A stretch of 64,000 nt of DNA from Mesostigma viride (Eukaryota; Streptophyta; Mesostigmatophyceae; Mesostigmatales; Mesostigmataceae): positions 7,680,955 to 7,744,954 of the forward strand of contig RPFO01000104.1 of the NCBI GenBank assembly GCA_009746045.1, in the 5' to 3' direction. Below are positions 39,823 to 48,494 of this stretch, piece by piece. A model generated the notes under the pieces. That model was not told the origin of the DNA and did not search any database. It saw nothing but the letters and a program-made list of their open reading frames with translations. How positions within the stretch are numbered: the stretch's first letter is position 1; the number at the start of each line of letters is the position of its first letter. Both the position numbers and the translations under genes were made by a program.

Positions 39823-42740
39823 AGGGTGTCAGTGTCCAATGGAACACGCATGGTCCCACCATTGAAACACCCCAGTTCATCACTTGTGAAAGCGAAGGCC
39901 CCCCTTGCAGTGCCTAGCCACTTTAGCATGGCTGAGCGCTGCGCATCAGAAAGGTGTTCGCCAATAGCCCAGGGGTGCGTATCCGCGGGATCACCCACAG
40001 CTACCGCATGTGCCTCAAGATGCGGCGCCCTAGCCGCATCGTCGTGGAACAAGGAAAAGGCTGCCACGCCTGGTGTGACACCCACCGCCGGAGCCTCGCG
40101 TGCCGCACGGTGTATTACCCGATGCAGCGTGGGCTCGCCGGCCAGCACGGTGCTGGTCAGCAGGGCGGTCATGAGAATGATAGTCCACACCTGTCGCAGA
40201 CGCCACCCCCATGCTGATGAAGTCCCCGTCGCTGCAGGGCGCTTCAGTTTGGCTGCGCGCGCCTCAACCTGCTGAGGCGGATTGGCTGGGGACGCCCCCC
40301 CAGACTGGCGCACGGCAACCGATGCAAGCAGCACATACCCGACCTGCAACACCGACATAGCCTGGCCTATCAAAGACCAGCGCTCACTCTCGAGCACGCC
40401 CGGCAGCGCCGAGGCCCCGACATGAAAACCCATGCTGGCCTCACGAAATTCTGCGGGTGGCTGCACCAACAGACCGGTGGTAGTGTCCCAAACGAGACCC
40501 TTACCCCGATCACGGTATGCTGTCGACCCTTGGTAACTGACCAGGGTCGGCAGTGCACACATGGGGCTCCCGACCCGGTTGACGCGTGCATACGGTGGGC
40601 GATCCTCGCTATCCACCTTCTGCGTGACTAGGTGGGAAGGCAATGCTACCTCCGCAGACACACTCGGATGCTGCCTTGCTACGGCCCCCAAGACCGCCTG
40701 CACATCGGTCGCACACGCCACGTTGGTCCAATAGGCACGCAAACGATGCGTGAGCCCACCCAGCCCTGCGTTGTCACACACGATGGGCTCCCCCAGGAGT
40801 GCCACGATTGTAGCCCAGTCCTCCCGCACCGCCTGATGTGGGCTGTCACCCGCCACAACGTTCTCAAACAGATACGCAGGCGGATGGGGCTGACGCGACT
40901 GCAACAGTCCCACCACACGCAACAGTTCCCAGAACAGCGCGCTACGCGGATCGGCTAGCCCCCGCCCTTGCCCTGCCTGGCTCAGGCCCTGGCACTCCCA
41001 ACCCGCAATTACCAAGTCGATGGCATGATGCCTGCGCAACAACTGCTGCACCTGCACCTCACCGATGGCTCGGATATCTTGAGGACATTCCCCAAACGGG
41101 TCACGCCATGCTGATGGCGGAAACTGCGCGGGATACTCTCGCGACAACACGCCACAGTGACTGAAGTACACCTGACGCGCCTTGTGCGATGGCTCTACCG
41201 CGATGAGTTTACGGCACACGCCGCCTGCGGCCAAAAAGCCTGCAATGCCCCCTCCGATCCCCGCAAACAGTTCCAACACTACCGCACCCTTGGCAAAATC
41301 AGGGGCCTGCGGTAAGATTGCAGCAGAAAAATTACCTTGGGCCTCCGAGACACCCGGTTGCAGCAAAGTGAGGCCATGGCTGGCCATCTGAGGAATGGTG
41401 ATGACGGCTTCAGTTACCCGCTTGCGCATAGCCAGCTGCCGCGTGGACGTCACAGCATCCAGCGACCACTGCGTGCGCATCTTGGCAATGCTCGCCGTTG
41501 GCTGGGGCAGCACCGTCCGATGCTTGTCCCACGCCGATGAGCCCGCCGCCCGTACCTCCACCATGCTGACCTCCACCACGCCCGCAGCCGCGGAAGGGTT
41601 GAGGCGTGCAGCCCCGGCTGAAGAACTGAAGCATGAGACCGGCACGCTGGCCCGCTTCAGGCCAGCCCCATCCCAATCAGGGATGTAAGATGCCTCCTCC
41701 GCCCTATAGTCCACCTGAACCATGGCGCGAGCAAGGACATCCACCCCGAGTAGTGCGGAATATCCACACTTGTTGACCACCAGCGCATACGCGGACACGG
41801 TGGTCATGCTAGAGGCGCGCAACGGATTGAAAATCACGTTGACTTTAACCGCCGTCATAGCGTACGGCTTACTAGCCGGACCCTGCCAACCTGACACAGA
41901 CACGGGGCTTTCCACTAAGCCACCGTTCTCGTAGGTCAGGTTCAGCATGGTGGCCAAGTCCGTGCTGATGACTAGCGGCTGAGCACCGCTATCAAGCTTG
42001 ACTGCGCCAACCAACGGACATGTCACCATGTCGCTCCATACATCTCCACAGGCTCCAACTGCTTGGAACGCCATGGACGGCTCACCATTGGGGTATGGAA
42101 CCACCGTGGGAACCTGGGGGACTGCACTAGTGCGCTGCTGGCTACTTGTGCTGACCACTCCCGCTTGCACCACGGGCACTGCGGCTTCTACCGGCTGGCG
42201 CCCGTAGGTGACGGACTCAGAATTGCGCAAGGTGCGCACATCATGCCCATCTGCGAACAACTGGATCTCGGACACAACCGACCCCAGCCACTCAACCCCC
42301 TTCTGCCCGAAGGTGTCGACCACCTGCCGTGCTGAAAACATGGGTACGTCCACAATGAACGGCATTGGGTACACAGGCGCCAATCGCCTACGCTGCTCCA
42401 GCCCAGCAGGGTTCGCATGCTCAAAAGCAGATTGCACCCCAGCCAGCGGCATGGAAAAGGACGCGGGCAACTGCCCGGCAGGCAACATGGGTGCCTGCTG
42501 AAAAGAAAGCGGGCTGCGTGCCTGCTTGCCTTTGGTAGCCTCCGCAGCGTTGATCTCGACGTCACCCGGCATGGGCGCCCAGAATGGGTCCTCCCGGTAC
42601 ACCGTCTCGAATTGGTTGGGGGGCGCCGTCGCCTCCTCACCATGCTTGATGGCAGCCACCTGGGCTTCCATCGAGTCGGTCTTGCCCGCCATCTCGGCGA
42701 AGTGGACCGTCTTGATGCCCGCGGCTGGACACTTGTTCAT
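39798..42740 (-). CDS. Retropepsin plus C5-cytosine DNA methyltransferase polyprotein
   Basis: 980 codons from the first ATG. The open frame extends upstream to the G7 run at 42877-42883 and includes a CCHC knuckle. Retropepsin: LDSGAQPLVIS (Asp250), ALLGVDVL near 330. DNA methyltransferase about residues 483-805: motif I LFAGIGGG (491-498); an acidic turn AVEPS; motif IV GWECQGLS with catalytic Cys583; motif VI FENV with Glu626; motif VIII HRLRAYW (665-671); IX LPTLVS; X GQAMSVLQVGY (792-802). This enzyme class methylates carbon 5 of cytosine in DNA. No CXXC, BAH or PWWP domain is present. A hydrophobic stretch VWTIILMTALLTSTVLA (851-867) follows. The last 35 residues are the start of the RT region, cut off by a frameshift. 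Confidence 0.9.
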   Translation of the reverse strand: MNKCPAAGIKTVHFAEMAGKTDSMEAQVAAIKHGEEATAPPNQFETVYREDPFWAPMPGDVEINAAEATKGKQARSPLSFQQAPMLPAGQLPASFSMPLAGVQSAFEHANPAGLEQRRRLAPVYPMPFIVDVPMFSARQVVDTFGQKGVEWLGSVVSEIQLFADGHDVRTLRNSESVTYGRQPVEAAVPVVQAGVVSTSSQQRTSAVPQVPTVVPYPNGEPSMAFQAVGACGDVWSDMVTCPLVGAVKLDSGAQPLVISTDLATMLNLTYENGGLVESPVSVSGWQGPASKPYAMTAVKVNVIFNPLRASSMTTVSAYALVVNKCGYSALLGVDVLARAMVQVDYRAEEASYIPDWDGAGLKRASVPVSCFSSSAGAARLNPSAAAGVVEVSMVEVRAAGSSAWDKHRTVLPQPTASIAKMRTQWSLDAVTSTRQLAMRKRVTEAVITIPQMASHGLTLLQPGVSEAQGNFSAAILPQAPDFAKGAVVLELFAGIGGGIAGFLAAGGVCRKLIAVEPSHKARQVYFSHCGVLSREYPAQFPPSAWRDPFGECPQDIRAIGEVQVQQLLRRHHAIDLVIAGWECQGLSQAGQGRGLADPRSALFWELLRVVGLLQSRQPHPPAYLFENVVAGDSPHQAVREDWATIVALLGEPIVCDNAGLGGLTHRLRAYWTNVACATDVQAVLGAVARQHPSVSAEVALPSHLVTQKVDSEDRPPYARVNRVGSPMCALPTLVSYQGSTAYRDRGKGLVWDTTTGLLVQPPAEFREASMGFHVGASALPGVLESERWSLIGQAMSVLQVGYVLLASVAVRQSGGASPANPPQQVEARAAKLKRPAATGTSSAWGWRLRQVWTIILMTALLTSTVLAGEPTLHRVIHRAAREAPAVGVTPGVAAFSLFHDDAARAPHLEAHAVAVGDPADTHPWAIGEHLSDAQRSAMLKWLGTARGAFAFTSDELGCFNGGTMRVPLDTDTLCSDASIA
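40326..41294 (-). other. C5-DNA methyltransferase domain
   Basis: Domain span within the preceding ORF. All main catalytic motifs (I, IV, VI, VIII, IX, X) are in canonical order with typical spacing, so it is not circularly permuted. The target-recognition region is compact (about 60 residues between motifs VIII and IX). The motif IV dipeptide before Cys is W-E rather than the usual P-P or x-P. Confidence 0.9.
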
Positions 42741-44548
42741 CAGGTGCCACTTCGTGTCTGCCCCATGCGGCTTCGTGCAGCGGCTTGGACACTCGCGACT
42801 AAGGTGCCCATCCTTGTCGCAAAGGAAGCAGCCCGATTTGCGCGCATCCGTCCTAGTACCCGTCTGTGAGGACGTGCCCCCCCAGCTCGCGTCGGGGCGG
42901 CAGCGTCTTTGTTGCCGCCAGCGGCGTTACCCTGGGTTGCATCATGCGATGAGGCGTTGCGAGACCCCCCTTGGTTCCTGCTAGCACCGTGGCCGCCTTG
43001 CGGGCGCGCTTGTCTTGTGGCAGACGACTCACCCGACTTGGCCTTGGTCAGCGCGTCGACCTTGGCCTGCAGCTCGGCCACCACCGTGCTTACCGAGATC
43101 CGGCCTTGCGCGTGTCGTCGCATCATGGCCCTGACCTCAATGCACAGTGACCGCAATCGCCACGGCTGGCCGTTGGGCGGCGTGGGCAGCTCCATCTCCT
43201 TGGAGCCTAGCGCTTGCAGCCATTTCTGACACGCCAGCTTTTCGGACCAGTCCTCCACTTCGCCGGCGAACTCCATGAGGCGCTCGTAAGATTGCTCCGG
43301 GGTTTCACCCTCGGCTATCTTGAAACTGCGCCACTCACGCTCTGCCTTGATGGTCTCCACCGGGTATTCCTGGCGAAGGAGGCCCCACAGTTCCTCGGCA
43401 GGGTCGACACCATACATGATGTTGTCATAGTCGGGCTGGCCACGCCCGTCGAAGCCGAACCACACGTCCGTGTGACGCGTGTACAGCGAGACCTCTCTCC
43501 ACTGCTCCACCAGCCTAGCCACTCGCCTCAGCGTAAGGCCGTGAAAGAAAAAATGCATGTTGTTCATCACAAACTCATGCATTACAGCGCCTTGCGTAGT
43601 CATGTATTGCAGATCAATCCATGACTTGTACGCGTTGTAGGCCTGCGCCAGCGTGGCCAGATTGCCGGTTGTGGAGAACTTCTCGCGCATGTCCACCCGT
43701 GGTAGGGTGGGCATCTTCGCGCCTTCCGGTATGAGGCGCACCCTTTGCGGGTACTGCACCCCATCGGCATCCTCCGGCGGTCGCTGAGCTGCGCGTCCCT
43801 GCGCCAGCGTGCTTGGTCGTGCTGCCTCCCGTACTCGGAAAGCCAGCGGCGTGGTTATGTCCTCCATGGGCGGAATGCGCCCGATTGGCACACTTGACCA
43901 CCGTGCAGTCGACCCGCCGGTCAGCGCCCCACCGCCTCGCCCAAACGGAATTGAGGCCCCGCCTGGCAGCATGCGTCCTGGTGCACCCCTGTGTGGGTCC
44001 ATCGCGCGCGCCAGCCCTGCCCCGTTCTCCTCGTGCAATCCGTCTCGCGCTTGATCGAAAGGCAGGCGCCTGGGCGCCAGCGTATACTCGCCCCGTGGCT
44101 GACCATCCGCCTCACCAAGCAAGTCGTGTTGGGTTAGCGACCCAGCCAAAACCCCCGGTTCCATCGAAGCCCTTCCCGCCGCATTACCTGAGGTTGGCGG
44201 CTGGTCCCGCTCCCTCGGCTCCGCGGCAACACCACTGGGGCCCGGCATCGATGCCTGCCCGTCCCATGGTGTGGACTGCAGATGACGACCCTCTACGGCC
44301 ACCAATCTGTCGGTCACTTCCCGCATCTGCAGCGCCAATTGCTGCTGCAACTGTTGCGACTGTTGCTGCATCTGCGCTTGCATCTGCGCGAACAGCGCCA
44401 CCATACTCAGCGGCGCTTCTTGGTCGCGACTCTCACCCACTGCGGGTACGGCGGGAGGAATCCCGCCATTCGACCCCGGAGCGGACGTGTCGGCATCTGC
44501 TCTATTTGCATCTGCCATGGCTCGAGTCTGCGCTCGCGTCAGTGGCAT
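42740..44548 (-). CDS. Gag polyprotein of the methyltransferase Gypsy
   Basis: 602 codons from the first ATG (44548). N-terminal Ala/Thr/Pro-rich segment, then a Gln/Met-rich coiled coil (AQMQAQMQQQSQQLQQQLAL) near residues 50-85. The capsid-like region is about residues 290-500 (LAQAYNAYKSWIDLQ to KLACQKWLQALGSKE), resembling the Retrotrans_gag fold in helix spacing. The expected CCHC knuckle (CFLCDKDGHLSREC, 42789-42830) lies in the -1 frame, the frame of the methyltransferase ORF. The junction is a run of seven G. This gag frame ends 160 bases further on in an Arg-rich tail. Gag would package the RNA in virus-like particles. Confidence 0.8.
   Translation of the reverse strand: MPLTRAQTRAMADANRADADTSAPGSNGGIPPAVPAVGESRDQEAPLSMVALFAQMQAQMQQQSQQLQQQLALQMREVTDRLVAVEGRHLQSTPWDGQASMPGPSGVAAEPRERDQPPTSGNAAGRASMEPGVLAGSLTQHDLLGEADGQPRGEYTLAPRRLPFDQARDGLHEENGAGLARAMDPHRGAPGRMLPGGASIPFGRGGGALTGGSTARWSSVPIGRIPPMEDITTPLAFRVREAARPSTLAQGRAAQRPPEDADGVQYPQRVRLIPEGAKMPTLPRVDMREKFSTTGNLATLAQAYNAYKSWIDLQYMTTQGAVMHEFVMNNMHFFFHGLTLRRVARLVEQWREVSLYTRHTDVWFGFDGRGQPDYDNIMYGVDPAEELWGLLRQEYPVETIKAEREWRSFKIAEGETPEQSYERLMEFAGEVEDWSEKLACQKWLQALGSKEMELPTPPNGQPWRLRSLCIEVRAMMRRHAQGRISVSTVVAELQAKVDALTKAKSGESSATRQARPQGGHGASRNQGGSRNASSHDATQGNAAGGNKDAAAPTRAGGARPHRRVLGRMRANRAASFATRMGTLVASVQAAARSRMGQTRSGT
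42877..42883 (-). other. G7 run, possible -1 frameshift site
   Basis: The gag frame reads GCT GGG GGG GCA across it. A one-base backward slip opens the frame that carries the zinc knuckle, protease and methyltransferase. It could be a programmed slip or a simple homopolymer indel. No pseudoknot was tested. Confidence 0.5.
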
Positions 44549-44829
44549 GCACCAGCTGACCGATGGGCAAAACAAGAACCAACAAGCCTAGGTTTCGCTG
44601 AGAAGAAGCAACAACCAAAGGCTTTATAACAGGTGTCAAGGATAACGACTCGACTAGCCTGCCAGAAAAAGACAAGAGCCAGCAAATTCTGGCTAGTTCT
44701 ATTTTCTTAAAATCTGTCTCAAGACACTTCCTTTACAAACTGTCAGCCAGGCCGTTCCCTGTACTGCTGATGGTTGCTAAACACTAAAGCCAACGTCTTG
44801 GCTTCGAACAGAAGGAAGCAGACTACCGG

Positions 44830-44844
44830 GTAGTCTCTTCGAGT
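44830..44844 (-). other. Self-priming site directly after A1
   Basis: In transcript sense ACTCGAAGAGACTAC begins at the first base after A1. It is perfectly complementary to GTAGTCTCTTCGAGT at 45150-45136 inside A1. No tRNA-type site (TGGTAT) is near. The site also overlaps a small hairpin (AGACTAC-CCG-GTAGTCT). Confidence 0.7.
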
Positions 44845-45981
44845 AAAGAAAGGAGGGCTCTCAGCCGAGGACAAGGAACTGTCCCTCGTGCCTGATAACC
44901 ACCTTATTGCCTCCCCTGCTATAGAATAATGCTTTCAAAACACACACTTTGCACAGTCTGATGATGAAGCCGCACATGCGGAGTTTATTGAGAAAGTTAA
45001 TACAATTACAACACGTTGATAGTCTCAATATCGATGCACTCCATGCTCACGAGCCCGCAGTTAGGCAGCGCTCCATGACATGCTACCGGCCTTGCTCCCA
45101 AGGAAAGGGAGAAACACGAAGGCCACTAACGAGAGACTCGAAGAGACTACACGCTGCGTGAGAGTCCTCTTCGACTATGAACCAAACCATTCGTCATGCC
45201 ACACGCATGACACACGCCACACTTGTCAGTCCAGCCAGGAATGCCAAAACTATCTTGCTGCCTGAACCATGCGAATAGAAACCGCATTCCAGTTGCCGTC
45301 CTGGCTTTCTACCACACATGCCAACAAAAGCAGGAAGGCATCCCGACAAATCTAAATTGCTACCCTGTTGCCGATCTCATCTCCTAGAGGCTCCGGCATT
45401 TCTGTCCCTGGGAATGTCCGACATTGAGTCACGTCCAGCAAGGTCGAAGCATAATATCCTTCAGACAATCTGCACGCTCACACCTTGCGTGTGAGTGGCC
45501 CAGCAAACATTGCGTCTAATCGTTCCTTTCTAGAAGAAATCCCTTTTTAGGGCTGCCAGCGATTTCGCATTCATTCCAGCGATCTGGCTCCGCACCGCAA
45601 ATTGTCCTTTTCCATTTTCTGTCCAGTCCTCATAACGTTGACCCGCTATTCTACACCACAAAGACACCTGGCCTGTCAATAGCCTCGGCGCTGTTGAAGT
45701 CCAGCAGTCCAGCTTCAGCTCCAGCTGTCCACTAACACGCGTATGATCCTCTCGACGCTGCACACTTGTGCTGCCGTCCGCTCAAGTCAGTGCTGCGCGC
45801 CCAGCTGTGCCTGGCCCGGCGCGCGTGCACGTACACTTTCGTCCGCTCTTATGCTGCAAGTGCTAGTGTCCCCCCCCGGTCACTAGCCTTTGTCGAAAAT
45901 GCGTAGAAAACAAATTCCTTGCGCACGTCACCGGTCTTGTGTATAGTGGGCGCCCGGATGACATAGCTCGCGTCCGTGACA
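44845..45981 (-). repeat. A1 repeat (5' LTR-like)
   Basis: 1137 bp. Starts TGTCACGG at 45981 on the minus strand next to AATG. It should contain the promoter. If self-priming holds, the RNA 5' end lies near 45150. CAATAAA on the minus strand near 44985 could be a poly(A) signal used in A2. Confidence 0.92.
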
Positions 45982-45986
45982 AATGT

Positions 45987-46975
45987 TATAGGGCATTATT
46001 TTGCCCCGGACGAAGACAGCATTTTAGATCGTCATCTAGTGATTTCGAAGATGCTATTCTTCACGTGCAGGTGCTTTGTATATGTCGAAAATTTTGTTCA
46101 TGAACGGATTTTGGCATTGTTGAAGAAAATCTGAGAGCTACGTAGATCGCATGATAGGTCAGTTCGCAGTTCGGTTTTACAATTTCTTTTTCCGCCCAGG
46201 CGCTGCGGACTGATATCGCGAGTATGGGTTATGGTACGCTTCTGGGCTTATGGGCGACATGGGGAGAAGAGGGACCTGGGCAGTTGCATGCGACAAAGAG
46301 TCTCTATTTTCTCGTCGTGATGTCGCAGTCGCGCCTGGCGAAAACCAGGGCGAGCGCGAGCCATATTTTTCTTTTGCCGCAAGGCTGGGTGCTTCCCACG
46401 CGTCACCGTCCTTTAATATATATTTCTTGAGCTGGCCCGCGCAGCTGGCGGCCTGGGCGCACGTCAAGAGCAAGGTTCCGACTGTCATTCTCAACCGCAT
46501 CGTTCTAAGTAAGCGTGTTAAGCGGATTGTAACCTATAACTCTCGCAGACGTGATCATTCCGGTTGCTTTCAATGCCCAACTTCGTGGTTTTGATTACGT
46601 TTATGTCCGGGGAATAACGGAAGTTTGCTGGGCAGTACTTTCTTTTCCCGCTGCGTCACTGAAAAGGTAAACGGCCTTGCGTTATCAAAACAGCAGCGAC
46701 TAAAAAGTCGCTGTGCTTAATTGCGATGTGGTAGTTTGATTCAACACATATACTGCCTTGTTGCTGAGAAGTTTTTCAAGGCTTGCTGGTATGTTGCCCA
46801 TATGTTTCTAATGCTTCAACTCATGTCCAAGTGATCAAGGCTGGCTTGGAAACTTGAGCTTGTCATGTTTACATTGTGCTTGTGTTACAACTTGTGCCTC
46901 TTTGCAGTATATGTTTCATATATAACGTAAGTGTCATATATAACGTAAGTGTGCAGTCTTTTCGCCCCAGGGGGA
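45987..46975. other. Unassigned, interior of the split-Gypsy insertion
   Basis: No recognised gene. Open frames at 46250-46594 (plus) and 46177-46500 (minus) overlap antisense. A 19-bp unit CATATATAACGTAAGTGT is duplicated at about 46917-46955. Confidence 0.4.
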
Positions 46976-48494
46976 CTGCTCTGGCTTCCCCGCGGCTATC
47001 CCGGGGGCATTGGCGCGGGCGCGTGGTTTCTCGTGCCTAGGCGTCCCTGTGGGTGACCCTGACTACGTCGAAGAGGAGCTCCGGGCCACCGTGGAACAGC
47101 GCACCCATGTCCTCGAGACTTGGGCGCGCCTCAAGGACCCCCAGACCAAAGGGCTCCTCCTGTGGTTTTGCGCCCACCCGCGGGTGGTTCACTGGCTCCG
47201 TGGCGCTCCCCCCCACTTGGTGCGGCTTGCCGCGGAAGGCCATGACGAGCGCATTCAGGCCGCCTTGCAGGTGCTCCTCCCCGGCCCTAGCCTGCCAGCT
47301 CACTCCATGCGCTTGGCCACCCTCCCCTGCCGCATGGGCGGGTGTGGGCTCACCCGCGCCGCCCGCCTCGCCCCCGCCGCCTTCCTTGGCTCTGTTGCTC
47401 AAGCCTGGGCGGAGATCCGCCGGTTGGTCCCCAGCGCCGTCAGCGCCATTCCCGACTTGGTCACCCCATCCCCCTTCCCCTTTGTGCAGGCTGTGCAGGA
47501 TTCTTACCTCGGGATCCAGCAGGCTTGCGACCTCGTCCGCCCCGCTCAGGCCGTCCACCGTCGCCTGCCCCGGGGCACGCCCGGCGTGTCTACTGTCGTC
47601 AGTCCTAGTGTCTTCCCTGCCTGCGTTCATGAAAAACAACAAAAGACCTACGCGGGTATACTACACTGTGCCGACTGGATGGGTCTGCACGCGAGCTTGA
47701 ACGATCAGGGGAAGGCTTGGCTTCACTCCGTTTCCCTTGAGGGGAGCGTGGGGTCCGCATTCCTGCGCGCCCTCCCCATGAGCCCTTTGTTCACGCTGGT
47801 TCCGGCCCTTTACGCCATCGCTCTCCGCCACCAGCTCTTTGCCCCGCAACCTCTCATCACGGCGGGTGCGTCCTGCGGCAGCTGCGGGCTTGCTCTGGAT
47901 ACTACTGGGACGCACTACATCGCGTGCATGGGTGGCCAGCAGAACCAGAACTGGTTCCTCTATCTCCATACCGCTCTCCTCCGGGTGGTGTGTGCCATGG
48001 TTCGGTCGGTCTTTCCCCACTCCACCATCAAGTGCGAGGACGCGGATGGGGCCGCCCTCTACTCACCCAACCACCGCCCCGACATTACCGTGCTTGACTA
48101 CGACGGGCAGGGTTGCCACCTGCTCATCGATGTCTCCGTGGCTCGGCCGCTTTCCGGTCGCCACATCCTCCGGGCGGCTGTGGATGCCGGCGCTGCTGCC
48201 ACTGTGGCTGAGCGCGACAAGTTTGCCTCCTACGGCAATGTGGGGCCCCACCGGGTCATCCCCTTTGTCCTTGAGGAGTTCGGGGCCATGGGCCCCAAGA
48301 CAGCGGAGTTTTTCCACGAGTGCTGCCAGCGCCGTGAAGACCGCCTCGACCTCGAGGGTCAGACCGCCCCGTGGTCGGCCCGCACGTGGTCCTCGTATTG
48401 GCGGCAGCGCCTGTCACTCGCCCTCACTCGCACCGTGGCTGATGTGTTATTCCGCCGCACCCGGGCCGACTTTGTCGCGACCCATGCGGTCTAG
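46976..48494 (+). pseudogene. 5'-truncated LINE ORF2 with restriction-like endonuclease domain
   Basis: One open frame of 494 codons (47010-48494) without the polymerase core. It starts downstream of the catalytic motifs, in the region typified by LPCRMGGCGLTRAARLAPAA. Further on, CGSCGLALDTTGTHYIAC is a CCHC-type zinc motif (C-x2-C-x8-H-x3-C). It is followed by RPDITVLDYDGQGCHLLIDV, the PD...D core of a PD-(D/E)XK restriction-like endonuclease, and by AERDKFASYG with the late Lys and Tyr. This order is known from R2/CRE-type and many algal LINEs. The intact frame suggests a recent truncated insertion. Domestication is possible but unsupported. GC is clearly higher than in the flanks. Confidence 0.75.

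Larger units (their letters stand above)
35253..45981 (-). mobile_element. Gypsy-like retrotransposon encoding a C5-DNA methyltransferase, with split direct repeats
   Basis: A 10.7-kb element on the minus strand. Order: A1 repeat, self-priming site, gag, protease plus DNA methyltransferase, RT-RNase H-integrase-PHD, polypurine tract, B1, A2, B2. Its ends read TGTCACGG... and ...CGCGACA (TG...CA with TGTC inverted ends). AATG flanks both sides (35249-35252 and 45982-45985). The A repeats differ at only a few positions (three seen near 36449, 36492 and 36518), so the insertion is recent. Two reading-frame breaks separate gag from the methyltransferase ORF and that ORF from pol. Methyltransferase-bearing retrotransposons are known from Symbiodinium and Klebsormidium. 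The split repeats together with a DDE integrase are not something I know from Gypsy elements. Confidence 0.88.

Noticed and set aside
39798..42740. Host DNMT gene that merely lies next to a retrotransposon
   Set aside because: The methyltransferase is in one frame with the retropepsin before it and the start of the RT region after it, all between the element's repeats.
36623..44629. Plus-strand frames of 100-370 codons across the methyltransferase Gypsy
   Set aside because: Shadows of the large minus-strand genes; none shows a domain.
35253..45981. DIRS/Ngaro element with tyrosine recombinase
   Set aside because: The repeat layout fits, but the pol frame has a D-D35E integrase with HHCC zinc domain and a YIDD Gypsy-type RT. 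No tyrosine-recombinase motif was seen in any large frame.
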